In this document: positions 15,467 through 25,400 of the stretch, one piece after another | Position numbering within the stretch: the first letter of the stretch is position 1 | Layout of the letters: every line of letters starts with the position of its first letter | Translations under genes and position numbers: made by a program | Virus record (IMG/VR): IMGVR_UViG_3300042922_000911 | Location: 1 to 64,000 of that record | Strand: one strand, 5' to 3' | DNA: 64,000 nucleotides | Source of the DNA: a virus | The notes under the pieces: generated by a model | What the model saw: only the letters and a program-made list of their open reading frames with translations | Told to the model about the DNA's origin: nothing | The model's database searches: none

Positions 15467-15781
15467 ATGTTCAATCTCGTTGCGAAGATCGGTACGCAGG
15501 CGCTCAACACGCACGTCGGCCGTTTCGAGTTTGCCCCGGCGACCGGCGTGCTGGTGAAGCCCGCGCCCAAGGACGTGACCGAGGAACAGGCCGCGTACCT
15601 GACCGCCAACGCCGAGCGGTTCGGCCTCACGCCCGCCAAGGGCAGCGCCCCGGCCCCGGTCGAGGCCCCGAAGGCCCCGCCGGCCGACCCCGGCCCGGCC
15701 CCCGGCGACGACGACGACCAGGCCGACGACCAGGCCGAGGCCCCCGCGCCCGCGCCGAAGACCCCCGGCAAGAAGAAGTAG
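15467..15781 (+). CDS. Small hypothetical virion-region protein
   Basis: 104 residues with ribosome site AGGAGG. A compact N-terminal half (about 1-50) is followed by a Pro/Ala/Asp low-complexity tail ending in KTPGKKK. Position between capsid and connectors suggests a head accessory or decoration protein, but nothing in the sequence proves it. Confidence 0.55.
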   Translation: MFNLVAKIGTQALNTHVGRFEFAPATGVLVKPAPKDVTEEQAAYLTANAERFGLTPAKGSAPAPVEAPKAPPADPGPAPGDDDDQADDQAEAPAPAPKTPGKKK

Positions 15782-15793
15782 GGAGCTGCGGCC

Positions 15794-16924
15794 ATGCCCT
15801 TCGGAAACGACGCGATCGAGGTCAATCAGGGTGGCTACGTCACCTTGCCGTGCTGGCGTAACGACATTGGGGTGATCCCCGTTGCCGCGACGTTCAGCGT
15901 GCCTTTGCTCGGCATCGAGCCGACGCCCGCGAGCATCATGCGTGACGGCCTGGTGCGCGCCCGTTTCCCTAGGGCGAAGGCCTCTGACGCCTACCTCGGC
16001 GAGTACGAGGTCGTCTGGGACCTGACGGTGCCGATCATCGGCAACGACATGAACAACGACCTCGCGCCCATGACCGAGACTTTCGACGTGATCTCGACGG
16101 TGCGCGTTCTCGACACCGCCGACATGCCCCCCGAGGACGAGAGCTGGAAAGACGCGCGCGGCCTGCCGACGCCCGCCTATCTGCGCGAAAAGCAAATGTT
16201 CGGCGTCCCCATGCTCGACGGCGACGGCCGGCTCTTCAAGGACACCGCCGTTCAAAAGGCCCTCGACGCCGCGGCGCGGCGCGTCGAGGCGGAATGCGAC
16301 ATTGTGCTTGGAGAGCGGTACTTTTCCAGCCTCCCCGACGCCGTGGCCCCCGACGGCCTGACGGTGACGCCCGAAGCGGGCTACGACTACGACCCGTACC
16401 GCATCAGCGCCAACTATTCGTTCATGCGCCTGCGGCACCGGCCGGTCAAGCGGTTCGACGCCCTCGAGCTGTGGCTTGGCAAAATGTCCATGGTCAAGAT
16501 CCCCTCGAGCTACTTCACGCTTCACCCGGCATCCGGCGACGTGCAGCTCGTCGCCAACGCGATTCAGTCGCTCTCGATCAACGGCCTGTCGTTCCCCCTG
16601 CTCGCCGGCAGGCCCTCGGGCCAGGCCGTGCCGCACCTGTGGCATGCGAGCTACCTCGCCGGCCAGGAAGTCACCGCCGACATTTTCGAGGTCGTGAGCT
16701 GGATTGCGACGCAACAACTGCTGATCACCATTTCGGATTCGGTGATCGCCGGTATCGCGAGCCAGTCGGTCAGCATCGACGGCATCAGCGAATCGATCTC
16801 GACCACCTCGAGCGCCACCAACAGTACCTACGGCGCGGCGATCCTCGAGTACGAGAAGCGGATCAAGGAATGGTTCAAGAATGAGGCCCTGGTCTACCGG
16901 GGCATCACGATCGGGGGCCTGTAA
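15794..16924 (+). CDS. Head-tail connector-like protein
   Basis: 376 residues. The middle (QKALDAAARRVEAECDIVLGERYF, about 155-180) is the helical signature of gp6-like head-tail adaptors, followed by RLRHRPVKRFDALELWLG. The N-terminal about 120 residues form an additional beta domain. Ends by overlapping the next start (TAATG). Probable role: joining portal to tail-completion proteins. Confidence 0.55.
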   Translation: MPFGNDAIEVNQGGYVTLPCWRNDIGVIPVAATFSVPLLGIEPTPASIMRDGLVRARFPRAKASDAYLGEYEVVWDLTVPIIGNDMNNDLAPMTETFDVISTVRVLDTADMPPEDESWKDARGLPTPAYLREKQMFGVPMLDGDGRLFKDTAVQKALDAAARRVEAECDIVLGERYFSSLPDAVAPDGLTVTPEAGYDYDPYRISANYSFMRLRHRPVKRFDALELWLGKMSMVKIPSSYFTLHPASGDVQLVANAIQSLSINGLSFPLLAGRPSGQAVPHLWHASYLAGQEVTADIFEVVSWIATQQLLITISDSVIAGIASQSVSIDGISESISTTSSATNSTYGAAILEYEKRIKEWFKNEALVYRGITIGGL

Positions 16925-17595
16925 TGCCCGGCGTTCGCATCGACCTACGCAAGCTGGAAGACCTCATTCGCCGCAAGGGCGTGTGGGTCGATTGGGTTCG
17001 CACCTCGCGCTGCCCGTGCCTGACGGATTCGGGGCGCACCAAGTTCCAGTGTCCCGTGTGCGCCTCGACCGGCTGGATGAAGCTCGACACGCAGCGGGTC
17101 CGCGGCCTGCTCGTCAGCCAGAACCGCAAGGGCCAATTGAACGAGGGCGGCGAGCTCGGCACCGGCTCGGCGCAGTTCACCCCGCCCCGCTGGGTCAGGC
17201 TCGCCGAGGGCGACTGGATCGTGTCGGCGCAGTACCCGCAGCGCACCAGCGAGGTCGTCGAGCATCAGCCGTCGCCCCACTGGACGGGCGACCCCCTCAA
17301 CACCATGTTCCCCGTCGAGCTGGTCGCCCTGCGCGGCATTCGCGACGGCGCGGCGCACCTGTTCGACCCCACGGGCTACACCCTCGACACCGACAAGGGC
17401 GTGATCACCTGGGCCGATGCCGCCACCGATCGCCCCAAGGCGGGCGAGAAGTACGCCGTCGAGCTGATGCACCGCGAGGCCTACCAAATTTGGCGCGGCG
17501 ACAAGCCGATGCACCGTGGGGCCGAGGACAAGCGGCTTCACGACCGCGCGGCCCTGCGAATCCTCACGCGCCGCGTGCTGCGGGAGCCGGTCTGA
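16924..17595 (+). CDS. Putative head-closure protein with four-Cys motif
   Basis: 223 residues starting one base inside the previous stop. Near the start CPCLTDSGRTKFQCPVCASTGW forms a clear four-Cys zinc site, seen in head-completion proteins of several myoviruses. The rest is a beta-rich domain. Position between connector and tail completion genes supports head closure. Overlaps the next gene by TGATG. Confidence 0.5.
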   Translation: MPGVRIDLRKLEDLIRRKGVWVDWVRTSRCPCLTDSGRTKFQCPVCASTGWMKLDTQRVRGLLVSQNRKGQLNEGGELGTGSAQFTPPRWVRLAEGDWIVSAQYPQRTSEVVEHQPSPHWTGDPLNTMFPVELVALRGIRDGAAHLFDPTGYTLDTDKGVITWADAATDRPKAGEKYAVELMHREAYQIWRGDKPMHRGAEDKRLHDRAALRILTRRVLREPV

Positions 17596-18191
17596 TGATC
17601 GCCGTTTCCATTCGCCTGCGCCCGCGCGGCGGCAGCATCCTCGCCGACCCGCGCCGAATCGCAGCTCTTCGCAACGTCGAGAATTACCCGGCCACCGCGG
17701 CGGCCGTCGCGCGCCTGACCCGCGACGCCCAAAAGACCATGATGGGCGCGGTTCAGGGCAAGCGCGTTTTCTGGTCGGGCGGCAACTTCAAGGTCAACCG
17801 CGTGTCGGGCGCGCTCCACGGGGCGATCCTGGGCGGCTACCGCTACCCGTGGCGCGGCAACCCCCTCGCGGGCGCGCTCGAGGTGAAGCACAAGCACTAC
17901 AACTTTGTTACACAGGGAACCCGCGCCTACGACATGAAGCCGGGCCTGCTGCGGGGCCGCTCGGCCCGCGTGAGCAAGAAGGGCGTGCTGTACGCCGTCG
18001 TGCCGATCAAACTGCACCCCGAGGAACGCTGGTCGGCCGTGGTGTACCGCGTGGTGACGCAGTTCTCGAAAGGCTGGATTCACCCCGGCACGCCACCCCG
18101 CCGGATCGACCTGTACACCCAAGAAGAAATGAGGCGCACGGCCGCGCGTCGGCTTCGTGACGCGCTTAAGCAAGACATGGGGATGGTCTAA
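17595..18191 (+). CDS. Putative neck/tail completion protein (gp10-like)
   Basis: 198 residues from ATG 17595. An Arg-rich N-terminus, then helices and a beta core (VLYAVVPIKLHPEERWSAVVYRVVTQF), ending in a helical RRTAARRLRDALKQD segment. Placement and size fit HK97 gp10-like/T4 neck proteins. It contains an in-frame repeat copy at 17907 read as VTQG. Confidence 0.5.
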   Translation: MIAVSIRLRPRGGSILADPRRIAALRNVENYPATAAAVARLTRDAQKTMMGAVQGKRVFWSGGNFKVNRVSGALHGAILGGYRYPWRGNPLAGALEVKHKHYNFVTQGTRAYDMKPGLLRGRSARVSKKGVLYAVVPIKLHPEERWSAVVYRVVTQFSKGWIHPGTPPRRIDLYTQEEMRRTAARRLRDALKQDMGMV

Positions 18192-18733
18192 TGCACACGC
18201 CCGAGAATTTCAGCTTCAAGCAAGCCGTCTACGATCGCCTAAAGAAGCGGCTTCCCAACAATCCAAAAACCGGCGAGTTCCGTGTCATAAAAAGCCATCC
18301 CCACGACAACAACCTGCTACCATGCCTGTCAGTTACACAGGCCGGGGGCGGCCTGGGCACCCAGACGATCGGCGAGGAACACGGCACCGTCAAGCTCGAC
18401 GGCGAGTGGTTCGGCGTCGAGGGCACGATGTACCGCGAAACGCTGCACATCACGGTCTGGACCTACCACCCCGATCACCGTGACGACCTGGCGGTTGCGA
18501 CCCGCTTCGCGCTGTGGCGCATCCTGAAAGAGCTTTCTGACGAGTTCGGTATCGCGGAAACGAGCATGTCGGAAGACGGCGACGGCAACACCGCCGACGA
18601 CGACCAGAACGCTCCGCAAGAGCTGTACCTTTTCAATTTCACGCTGACGGCCCTAGTTCCTCTCGAGGAAATGACGCCTTTAGGGCCTCCTACCGATGTG
18701 GTGTACACCGTCGCCTTTGGTGACGGGGAGTAA
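18191..18733 (+). CDS. Putative tail terminator/completion protein
   Basis: 180 residues, one base overlap with the previous gene. Position directly before the sheath gene is the usual place of the tail terminator. Mixed alpha/beta composition with an acidic insertion (SEDGDGNTADDDQNAP). In-frame repeat copy at 18332 (VTQA). Confidence 0.5.
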   Translation: MHTPENFSFKQAVYDRLKKRLPNNPKTGEFRVIKSHPHDNNLLPCLSVTQAGGGLGTQTIGEEHGTVKLDGEWFGVEGTMYRETLHITVWTYHPDHRDDLAVATRFALWRILKELSDEFGIAETSMSEDGDGNTADDDQNAPQELYLFNFTLTALVPLEEMTPLGPPTDVVYTVAFGDGE

Positions 18734-18747
18734 AAGGAGGCTGCGTA

Positions 18748-20883
18748 ATGGCAACCCGTGGTATCGTTTTCGAGGGCCGCAAGATCCTCATTCCCGGCGC
18801 GTATGGCTACGGCGAGCCGCTGAACCCCGTTGAGTTCAACGCGGTCGCCCTCAACGTCGTGTGCCTCGTCGGCACCTCCAAGGGCGGCGAGCCCCACAAG
18901 CCGACGTACTTCGGCATCGGCTCTCAGGATTCCGCGCACCGCATGTACCGTGGCGGCAACCTGCCGGTCGCGGCCCGCGCGGCCTGGAACCCCTCGCCCG
19001 ACGAGAAGTTCAAGGGCGCTGACGTGATCTGCTTCATGCGCGTCAACCGGGCGATCGCCGCCTCGCGCGTGCTGTCGAACGCCGATTCGGTCGAGGTGAT
19101 CAAGGTGATCGACCGCGATTGGGGCGAGCATGGCAACGGCACCCAAGTCGGCATCACCGCCGGCAAGTTCGACGCGAGCCTGCGCCGCGTCAAGATCAAG
19201 AAGACCACCGACGGCATCGACCTCACCAGCCCCGACCTGGGCAAGGTCTTCCGGCTGGCGTACAGCGGCAACGGCGGCGCGACGGCTCAGGTGCAGGATT
19301 ACACCGACACCCTGACGTTCCTCGACATTCGCTACAACGGCGACGCGACGGGCGTCACCGCGCGCGTGAAGCTGAAAGACGGCAGCACGACCGATAAGGA
19401 GCTGGTGATCGACGTGACCGGCGCGACGGATGGCGGCGTGGACACGACCTTCGATCTCGTTCATGCCAACTTCGACACGCTCGAGGAACTGGCGGCCGCG
19501 ATCGACGCGATCACCGGCTTCAACGCGACCGTGCTGCCCGGCGGCGTCGGTCAGGCGTCGAATCTGCTCAACCTCACCTCGGCTCAGGTCGTGCCCCTCG
19601 CCAACGCCTCGGCGCTCACCCTGTCGGCCGACATGGAGAGCGGTCGCGAGCTCGTCGTGACCGTCACCCCTGCCGGCGGCGCGGTCGAGCATGACGGCTC
19701 GGCCTCGTTCACGGTGCGCCTGGGCACCAAGGGCGTCGAAACCGTCGAGAAGCTGGCCGAGTACATCGACAGCCAATCGTACTTCAACGTGTCGGTCCTG
19801 GGCTCCAACGGCATGCCGTCGAGCCACCTCGACGACCTGGCCGCCACCACGATCACCAGCGAGGGCATCGAGCTTCGCGCCATCAACGGCGCGATCGTCG
19901 ATTACCTGAACCGTTTCGGCGCGATCGTGAAGGGCGAGCTGCTCGTGACCGGCGTCAACCCGGTTGCGGCTTCCGGCCTGGTCTCGCTCACGGGCGGTTC
20001 CGAAGGCCCCCCGCCGACCATTGCCGACTGGAAAGCCGCCTTCGCGCGCCTCATGAACGAGCATGTTTACTTCGTCGTGCCCTGCACCGACGACGAGCTG
20101 ATCATTCAGGCCGCGCTCGATCACGTCGTCACCGCGCGAGACATTAAGGTGAAGCGTCGCCGCCAGCTCTTCTGCGGCGCGGCCCTCGACGACGTGAATT
20201 TCTCTAACCCCCTGCTGACCACGATCGAAGGCCTCAAGAACCGCATCTTCGACATTAACTCGTCGGCTGCGTCGTGCTTCGCGCCCGGCGTGTACGTCGA
20301 GGTGGATGGCGAGGAAGTCTTGAAGTCGTCGTGGGTTCTCGCGGCCGCCGCGGCGGGCATGAAGGGCGGCGGCAAGCCCCAAATGTCGCTCACGTACAAG
20401 TATTTCCGCTTCCTGGGCCTGCAAGGCGACTTCGACCCGACGGCCGAAGAGGAAGTGATCACCGCTGGCGCGAGCTACATGGTCAAGGTTCCCAACAAGG
20501 GGTATCAGCTCCGCGTGTCGCAGACGACCAACCTGCGGACCGGCGTGCCGTTCTACTCCGAGCCGAGCATGATCCACGTCGCCGACACGATCCTGACCGA
20601 CCTCGAGCTGACCTTGGGCGATCGCTTCACCGGCGTTCCGCCCGAGAAGAACGTCAAGATCATCCTGAACCAGATCAAGTCGGATACCGAGTACGTCTTG
20701 AAGAAATACCAGGACGAAGGCGCGCTCGTCGGCAACGACGACGTTCCCGGCTACAAGGTGACGCGCGTCAGCTACCTCCCCAACGAGCGCCGCTACCACG
20801 TCGAGCTGCAAGCCGAGATCGGTGTGCCCGGCAACTACATCACCATCAAGGCCGGCTGGACGACTACCGCCGCGTCGGTCTAA
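18748..20883 (+). CDS. Tail sheath protein
   Basis: 711 residues with ribosome site AAAGGAGG. Typical myovirus sheath: N-terminal beta domain followed by GGAVLVGTSKGG-like VCLVGTSKGGEP, central inserted beta domains (about 170-370), and the conserved C-terminal domain beginning around GGSEGPPPTIADWKAAFARL, with KNRIFDINSSAASCF and the final GDRFTGVPPEKNVKIILNQI and VELQAEIGVPGNYITIKAG. It contracts to drive the tube into the cell. It proves that the phage is a myovirus. The tube gene follows. Confidence 0.92.
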   Translation: MATRGIVFEGRKILIPGAYGYGEPLNPVEFNAVALNVVCLVGTSKGGEPHKPTYFGIGSQDSAHRMYRGGNLPVAARAAWNPSPDEKFKGADVICFMRVNRAIAASRVLSNADSVEVIKVIDRDWGEHGNGTQVGITAGKFDASLRRVKIKKTTDGIDLTSPDLGKVFRLAYSGNGGATAQVQDYTDTLTFLDIRYNGDATGVTARVKLKDGSTTDKELVIDVTGATDGGVDTTFDLVHANFDTLEELAAAIDAITGFNATVLPGGVGQASNLLNLTSAQVVPLANASALTLSADMESGRELVVTVTPAGGAVEHDGSASFTVRLGTKGVETVEKLAEYIDSQSYFNVSVLGSNGMPSSHLDDLAATTITSEGIELRAINGAIVDYLNRFGAIVKGELLVTGVNPVAASGLVSLTGGSEGPPPTIADWKAAFARLMNEHVYFVVPCTDDELIIQAALDHVVTARDIKVKRRRQLFCGAALDDVNFSNPLLTTIEGLKNRIFDINSSAASCFAPGVYVEVDGEEVLKSSWVLAAAAAGMKGGGKPQMSLTYKYFRFLGLQGDFDPTAEEEVITAGASYMVKVPNKGYQLRVSQTTNLRTGVPFYSEPSMIHVADTILTDLELTLGDRFTGVPPEKNVKIILNQIKSDTEYVLKKYQDEGALVGNDDVPGYKVTRVSYLPNERRYHVELQAEIGVPGNYITIKAGWTTTAASV

Positions 20884-20893
20884 CGACCGACCA

Positions 20894-20923
20894 GGCCGAG
20901 GCCCCTTTGCGGGGGCCTCGGCC
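20894..20923 (+). terminator. Hairpin after the sheath gene
   Basis: Twelve-bp stem GGCCGAGGCCCC/GGGGCCTCGGCC, 11 bases past the stop codon, with no T-run. Probably a weak terminator or mRNA end stabiliser. Confidence 0.6.
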
Positions 20924-20972
20924 CCCCTGTGACCCATTACCCGCGTCACACGCGGCATAGGAGGATAACAAC

Positions 20973-21389
20973 ATGACCATGTTGGCCAACCAGAAGGTGC
21001 GTACCCACCTTCAAGCCAAGCTCATGATCAACGGTCAGGACGTGGGCACCGCGCGCATGCAGAGCATGGAAGCGGACCACGACTTCGGCACCGAGGAAGT
21101 GCGCGGCATCGGCGATTACCTGCAAGTCGAGGCCGATCACCTGCGGTTCTCGGGCCGCCTGTCGCTCGATGCGTTCATGCTGCGCGAAGTCACCCTGCGT
21201 GACCTCGGCATTGCCGCGCTCGGCAAGAAGGTCCTCGAGCTGGACACGATCGATCTCGTCGTCGTGGATGAAGCGGGCACCGAGATTCGCAAGTACGTCC
21301 AATGCTCGATCATCAACTACACCGAAACGATCCGAGCCGGGCAAATTTGCGGCGAGCGGGCTTCCTGCTACTTCCGCGACACCGTGTAA
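20973..21389 (+). CDS. Tail tube protein
   Basis: 138 residues from ATG 20973 (an ATG six bases further is also possible), ribosome site TAGGAGGA. The small beta-barrel pattern (QAKLMINGQDVGTARMQSME, VRGIGDYLQVEADHLRFSG, IRKYVQCSIINYTETIRAG) and its place straight after the sheath identify the inner tube subunit. Confidence 0.75.
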   Translation: MTMLANQKVRTHLQAKLMINGQDVGTARMQSMEADHDFGTEEVRGIGDYLQVEADHLRFSGRLSLDAFMLREVTLRDLGIAALGKKVLELDTIDLVVVDEAGTEIRKYVQCSIINYTETIRAGQICGERASCYFRDTV

Positions 21390-21394
21390 GCACC

Positions 21395-21417
21395 GGGGGG
21401 CCGCCGGCCCCCCTTTT
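21395..21417 (+). terminator. Terminator after the tail tube gene
   Basis: GGGGGGCC/GGCCCCCC stem around a three-base loop, followed by TTTT, starting six bases after the stop codon. Confidence 0.85.
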
Positions 21418-21453
21418 CCGTTTTCCCCCGCCTGAAACGAAGAGGACGCCGAA

Positions 21454-22092
21454 ATGACCAACCCGCGCATTGATTCGACCACGATGCTCGACGAGAACAA
21501 CAACGCCGCCGACCTGGGCGAGGTCATCAGCCTCGACCCTGAACCCGCCAAAGCTGCCCCGGCACCGTCGCCGGTTCAGAAGGCCCCGGCCCCTGCCGCC
21601 CGGCCCGAGCCTGCGCCCGAGCAGACCGGCCCCACCCCCGAGCAGGAGGCCGAGGCCGGCGAGCTCGTCGTGCAAGTCGGCCTCGGCATCGAGTACACCG
21701 ACACGTTCACGCTGCGCGACGCCCTCAAGAGCTACAACGGCACCAAGCGCGACATTCGCCACCCCGAAACGGGAGAGCTTTTGCTGTCGGCGAAGGCTCA
21801 GCACGCCGTCATGCCCGAAAGCTGGCTCAAGAAGCGCGAAGGCAAGTTCAAGCTGCGCCGGCCGTCGTTCCACGACCTGATGGCCATGCGCTGCCGCATT
21901 GCCGAGTTCACGCGCGGCCTCGACGTGGACCCCGACACGACCGAAATGCTGACCGGCATGAGCGTGTGCGAGCAACTGCTTGTGGACGCCCCGGCCTGGT
22001 TCGACGTGGCGAAGGAGAAGAACGGCGACGTGGTGCGGCTCATTCTTCACTGGCACCGCCAGTGGGGCGATACGTTTCGCGAGGAAGATTAA
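21454..22092 (+). CDS. Tail assembly chaperone (first frame)
   Basis: 212 residues. Pro/Ala/Glu-rich leader (about 30-65), then a helical domain with LRDALKSYNGTKRDIRHPET and RRPSFHDLMAMRCRIAEF. Position between tube and tape measure is that of the gpG/gpGT or T4-like tail chaperones. The next reading frame (+1) stays open across this stop, so a frameshifted longer product is possible. Confidence 0.65.
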   Translation: MTNPRIDSTTMLDENNNAADLGEVISLDPEPAKAAPAPSPVQKAPAPAARPEPAPEQTGPTPEQEAEAGELVVQVGLGIEYTDTFTLRDALKSYNGTKRDIRHPETGELLLSAKAQHAVMPESWLKKREGKFKLRRPSFHDLMAMRCRIAEFTRGLDVDPDTTEMLTGMSVCEQLLVDAPAWFDVAKEKNGDVVRLILHWHRQWGDTFREED

Positions 22093-22099
22093 CCGGCTG

Positions 22100-22474
22100 A
22101 TGCCGGTCATGGCCGGGCTCGAGGCGTCGAGCCTGTGGGGGCAATGGCGGCTCGCGTTCAACCGCTCGGTAGCCGACCCCCTCGCCCGCGCCGTGACACC
22201 GGAACAAGCCCTGCTCGACCTGGAAGTGATGGCGGCCGTGAGAACCGCCGTCGAGCCGCAGACCACCGCCGAGTGGATGGACGAGCAGGAAGCGAGATAC
22301 GCGGCCCTGGACCGCGAGCAAGCGGCCCGAATGGCGGCAGACCTCCCCGAGGGCCTGCCGAGCATCGAGGAAGGCAACACCGACCCCGAGGCGGCATTCA
22401 GGCGGCTCATGGCGCTGACGGGCCGCGATCGCCCGATGGACCCGACCATGGAACCCGTGAGCTTGGAGGGCTGA
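22100..22474 (+). CDS. Tail assembly chaperone, second frame
   Basis: 124 residues if started at ATG 22100, eight bases after the previous stop (GAGGAAG lies 12 bases before it). The same frame is open from before 21980, overlapping the first chaperone frame by over 100 bases in the +1 register, so part of the product may instead come from ribosomal frameshifting. Helical, with AFNRSVADPLARAVTPEQALLDLEVM and AEWMDEQEARYAALDREQA. Ends two bases before the tape measure. Confidence 0.6.
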   Translation: MPVMAGLEASSLWGQWRLAFNRSVADPLARAVTPEQALLDLEVMAAVRTAVEPQTTAEWMDEQEARYAALDREQAARMAADLPEGLPSIEEGNTDPEAAFRRLMALTGRDRPMDPTMEPVSLEG

Positions 22475-22475
22475 C

Positions 22476-25400
22476 ATGAACGAGAAGCTGGCGTTTGAAG
22501 CCGAGATCGACACCAAGCGCGCCATCGGGCAGCTCGGCTTGATCGAGGCCAAAGTGCGCGAGATCGCGAAGACGACGGCCCCCGCTCACGGCGGGGGCAT
22601 CGAGCCGATCGACAGCGTGAGCTTCAAGCGCAGCATGGGCGAGGTCACGACCGGCCTCGGCAAGCTCAAGACCGTTCAGAAGGACTTTCAAGCCGACCTC
22701 AAGCGGGGCATGGATGCCCTCGCCGACAGCCAATCGGCGAAGCTCCGCACCATGGTCACGAACCAGACGCAGGCGTTCAGGCAGCTCAACCAGGAGATCG
22801 CCCGCGCGCAAGCCAACGTCAACGCCCTCGCCCTCGCGCAGGGCGCGGCCTCGCGCGTGCCGTCCGTTACACAGGGCGGGGCGCTCATTCCTGTTACACA
22901 GGGAAGCCGCGCCGTGGTGCCATACGGTGCCGGCGGGGCGCTGATGGGGCAGACCCGCGCGCTCGCGCCGGGGCGCAACGAGGTTATTCACCGCTGGGCG
23001 CACGGCCACCACCCCAACGAGCGGCGGGGCGGCAGCGTCAGCCTGCTCGATTCCATGATGGGCGTCGGCGTGGGCGGGGCTTCCATGGGCGGCGGCGGGT
23101 CCGGCGGCGGGCTGCTCGGCGGCGGGGCCTCGGCGCTCGCGGCTGGCGGCATCGGGGCTGCGATCGCCACGGCCGGGCGCAGCCTCATGGGCGCGCTCGC
23201 GAAGAGCGTGGGGCTCGCCGCGGCGGGCCTGCGTTTCCTCGGCCCCGTGGGCGTCGGCACGGCCCTCGCGCTCGGGTCGGTGCCCGCGCTCAACGACCGG
23301 GCGAATCGGAACGTCGCGCCCGGCACCGACACCGGAAACGAGCTCGTCGATCGCACCATGCGAAACCTCGAGCTGCAATACCGCGACATGAAGCGCGAGG
23401 TCGAGGGCAAGAAAGACGACGGCAAGAACACCGCTCAACGCATCCTCGACACGATCGGCGGGTTCTTCTTCGGCTACGCGGCCGAGGGCAAGACCCTCGA
23501 CAACGGCCCGAGCCAGCCCGGCGCTCGCGACACCCTGCCCGGCGGCGGCGGCGGCGTCCCGCCGAAGGGGCCGTCGATCGGGCCGGATGGCTTGCTGACG
23601 CCCCCGCCCGGCCGCTGGACGGGTGCGCCCTCGATCGAGAGCCTGACGCGCGAGTACGCGGCCGAGCAGGCGAAGGCGGTTGCCGGCGAGAAGGACGAGG
23701 CCACCGGCGACGCCAAGGGCGGCATCTGGGAGAACCTGAAAGACTGGTTCACCAACAACAAGGCCGTCGCCGGCCTGGGCGCGGGCGTCGTCGGCGCGGG
23801 TGCCGCCATGGCGCTGATGGGCGGGCCGAAGATGGCGGCCATGCGCGGGCTTATGGGCCGCGTGGGCGGCCTCGGGTCGCTGCTCGGCGGCGGCGGCATG
23901 ATGTACTATGCGAACCGCGCGGTCGCATCCGTTGCCGAGCAGGGCGTGCAGGAAGCCGACATGGGCACGCGCCTCGCTGGCGACCAGGACACCGAGGGGC
24001 TTTTCGACAAGATCCACCGGCGGGCGAAGTTCCTGCAATTCACTCAGCTCGAGGCCAATTCGGCCGCTGACGCCTTGGGCGGTCAGATGGGGTCGAAGGA
24101 CCTCGTTTTCGACACCGAAAGCTCGCTCAAGTTCTCGCGCGCGCTCGGCCTGTCGGCTGAACACGGCGCGAGCATGTTGGGCGGCGCGGGCCGCGCGGGC
24201 GTCATGCAGCAGGGCGGGGTCATGAGCTTCACCCGCCAGCTCGCGGCCGGATTCGACCAGTCGAAGATGGTCGGCCGTCAAACGGAAGTCACCGAGGGCA
24301 TGATCGACGTGCTGACCGACATGGCCGGGCGCGTCGGCGCGCTCGGCGAGGGCGAGCGGTCGAGCGCGATCGCCATGCTGACGCACCTCAACAAGTCGGG
24401 CAATCCGATGTTCCAGGGCGCGGCCGGGGCGCAGCTCGTCAAGGGCATGGGACACGCCTTCCAGCCGGGCGCTGGCGGGAACGTCGTGGCCGATGCCAAC
24501 TTCGCCATGGCCATCCAGTCGGCGGCCGTGAAGTCGGGTAAGCCGCTCTCGTTCGTTGACCTGAACATCAGGCGCGAGGAAGGCGCGAGTACGCGCAACC
24601 TGCAAGCCCTCGGCGAACACATGAACAGCCGCATGAAGGGCGATTCCAAGCAGATGCAGGACGCCCGAATCGCGTACCTGCACGATCAGATGGGCGGATC
24701 GCTCAACTACACGCAGGCGCGCGACCTGTTGAAGATCACCAAGAACCTGACCGACTTCGGCGACCAGAAGGCCATTAACGAGATCGTCGGCGAAGACGTG
24801 CTGAACAAGCAAGTGGACAAGAACATGGACCACAAGAACGCCCGGCTCGCCCGTCAGACGGCCGTCATGGCCGACGACTTGCGCCGCTCGGTCGGCGAGG
24901 CCCTGTTGCCGACGTTCAAGCTGATTCAGACGGCCACGACGACCCTCGGCAAAGACTTGATGGATCACGCCAAGCCGGCGATCGGCGAGTTCAACGGCGC
25001 GATCCTCGAGCTGATTCCGACCGTCAAGGAAGCGGTCGGGGCGATCGCCGACGGCGTGGCGACCCTCGGCGGCAAGGTCGCCGAGGCCGTGGTGCCCTCG
25101 GCGCACGCGGCCGGCGCGCTGCCGGGCGTGGGCCGGCTGCTCTCGGGCGGCGGCAACGGCAAGTTCAACATGGCCGTCGGGCACCAGTCCGTCACCGGGC
25201 ATCAAGACGCGCTCAGGCGCATGGCCGCATCCGGCATCGACATGGCCGAGCTGGAAAAGGTGTCGGCCGAAACGGGCGTGCCCGTCGATCTGCTCTTGGG
25301 CGTCGCCAACCAGGAGAGCCGGGGCGACGCGACGCGCATCGGCCCGAAGGCCTGGGATTCGGGCTACAACCGCTGGGACCGCGCGCGCGGGCTGATGCAG

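Noticed and set aside
22100-22474. Calling a classical -1 frameshift for the tail chaperones
   Set aside because: The second frame is +1 relative to the first and no slippery heptamer was seen, so only a possible +1/-2 event or independent start is reported.
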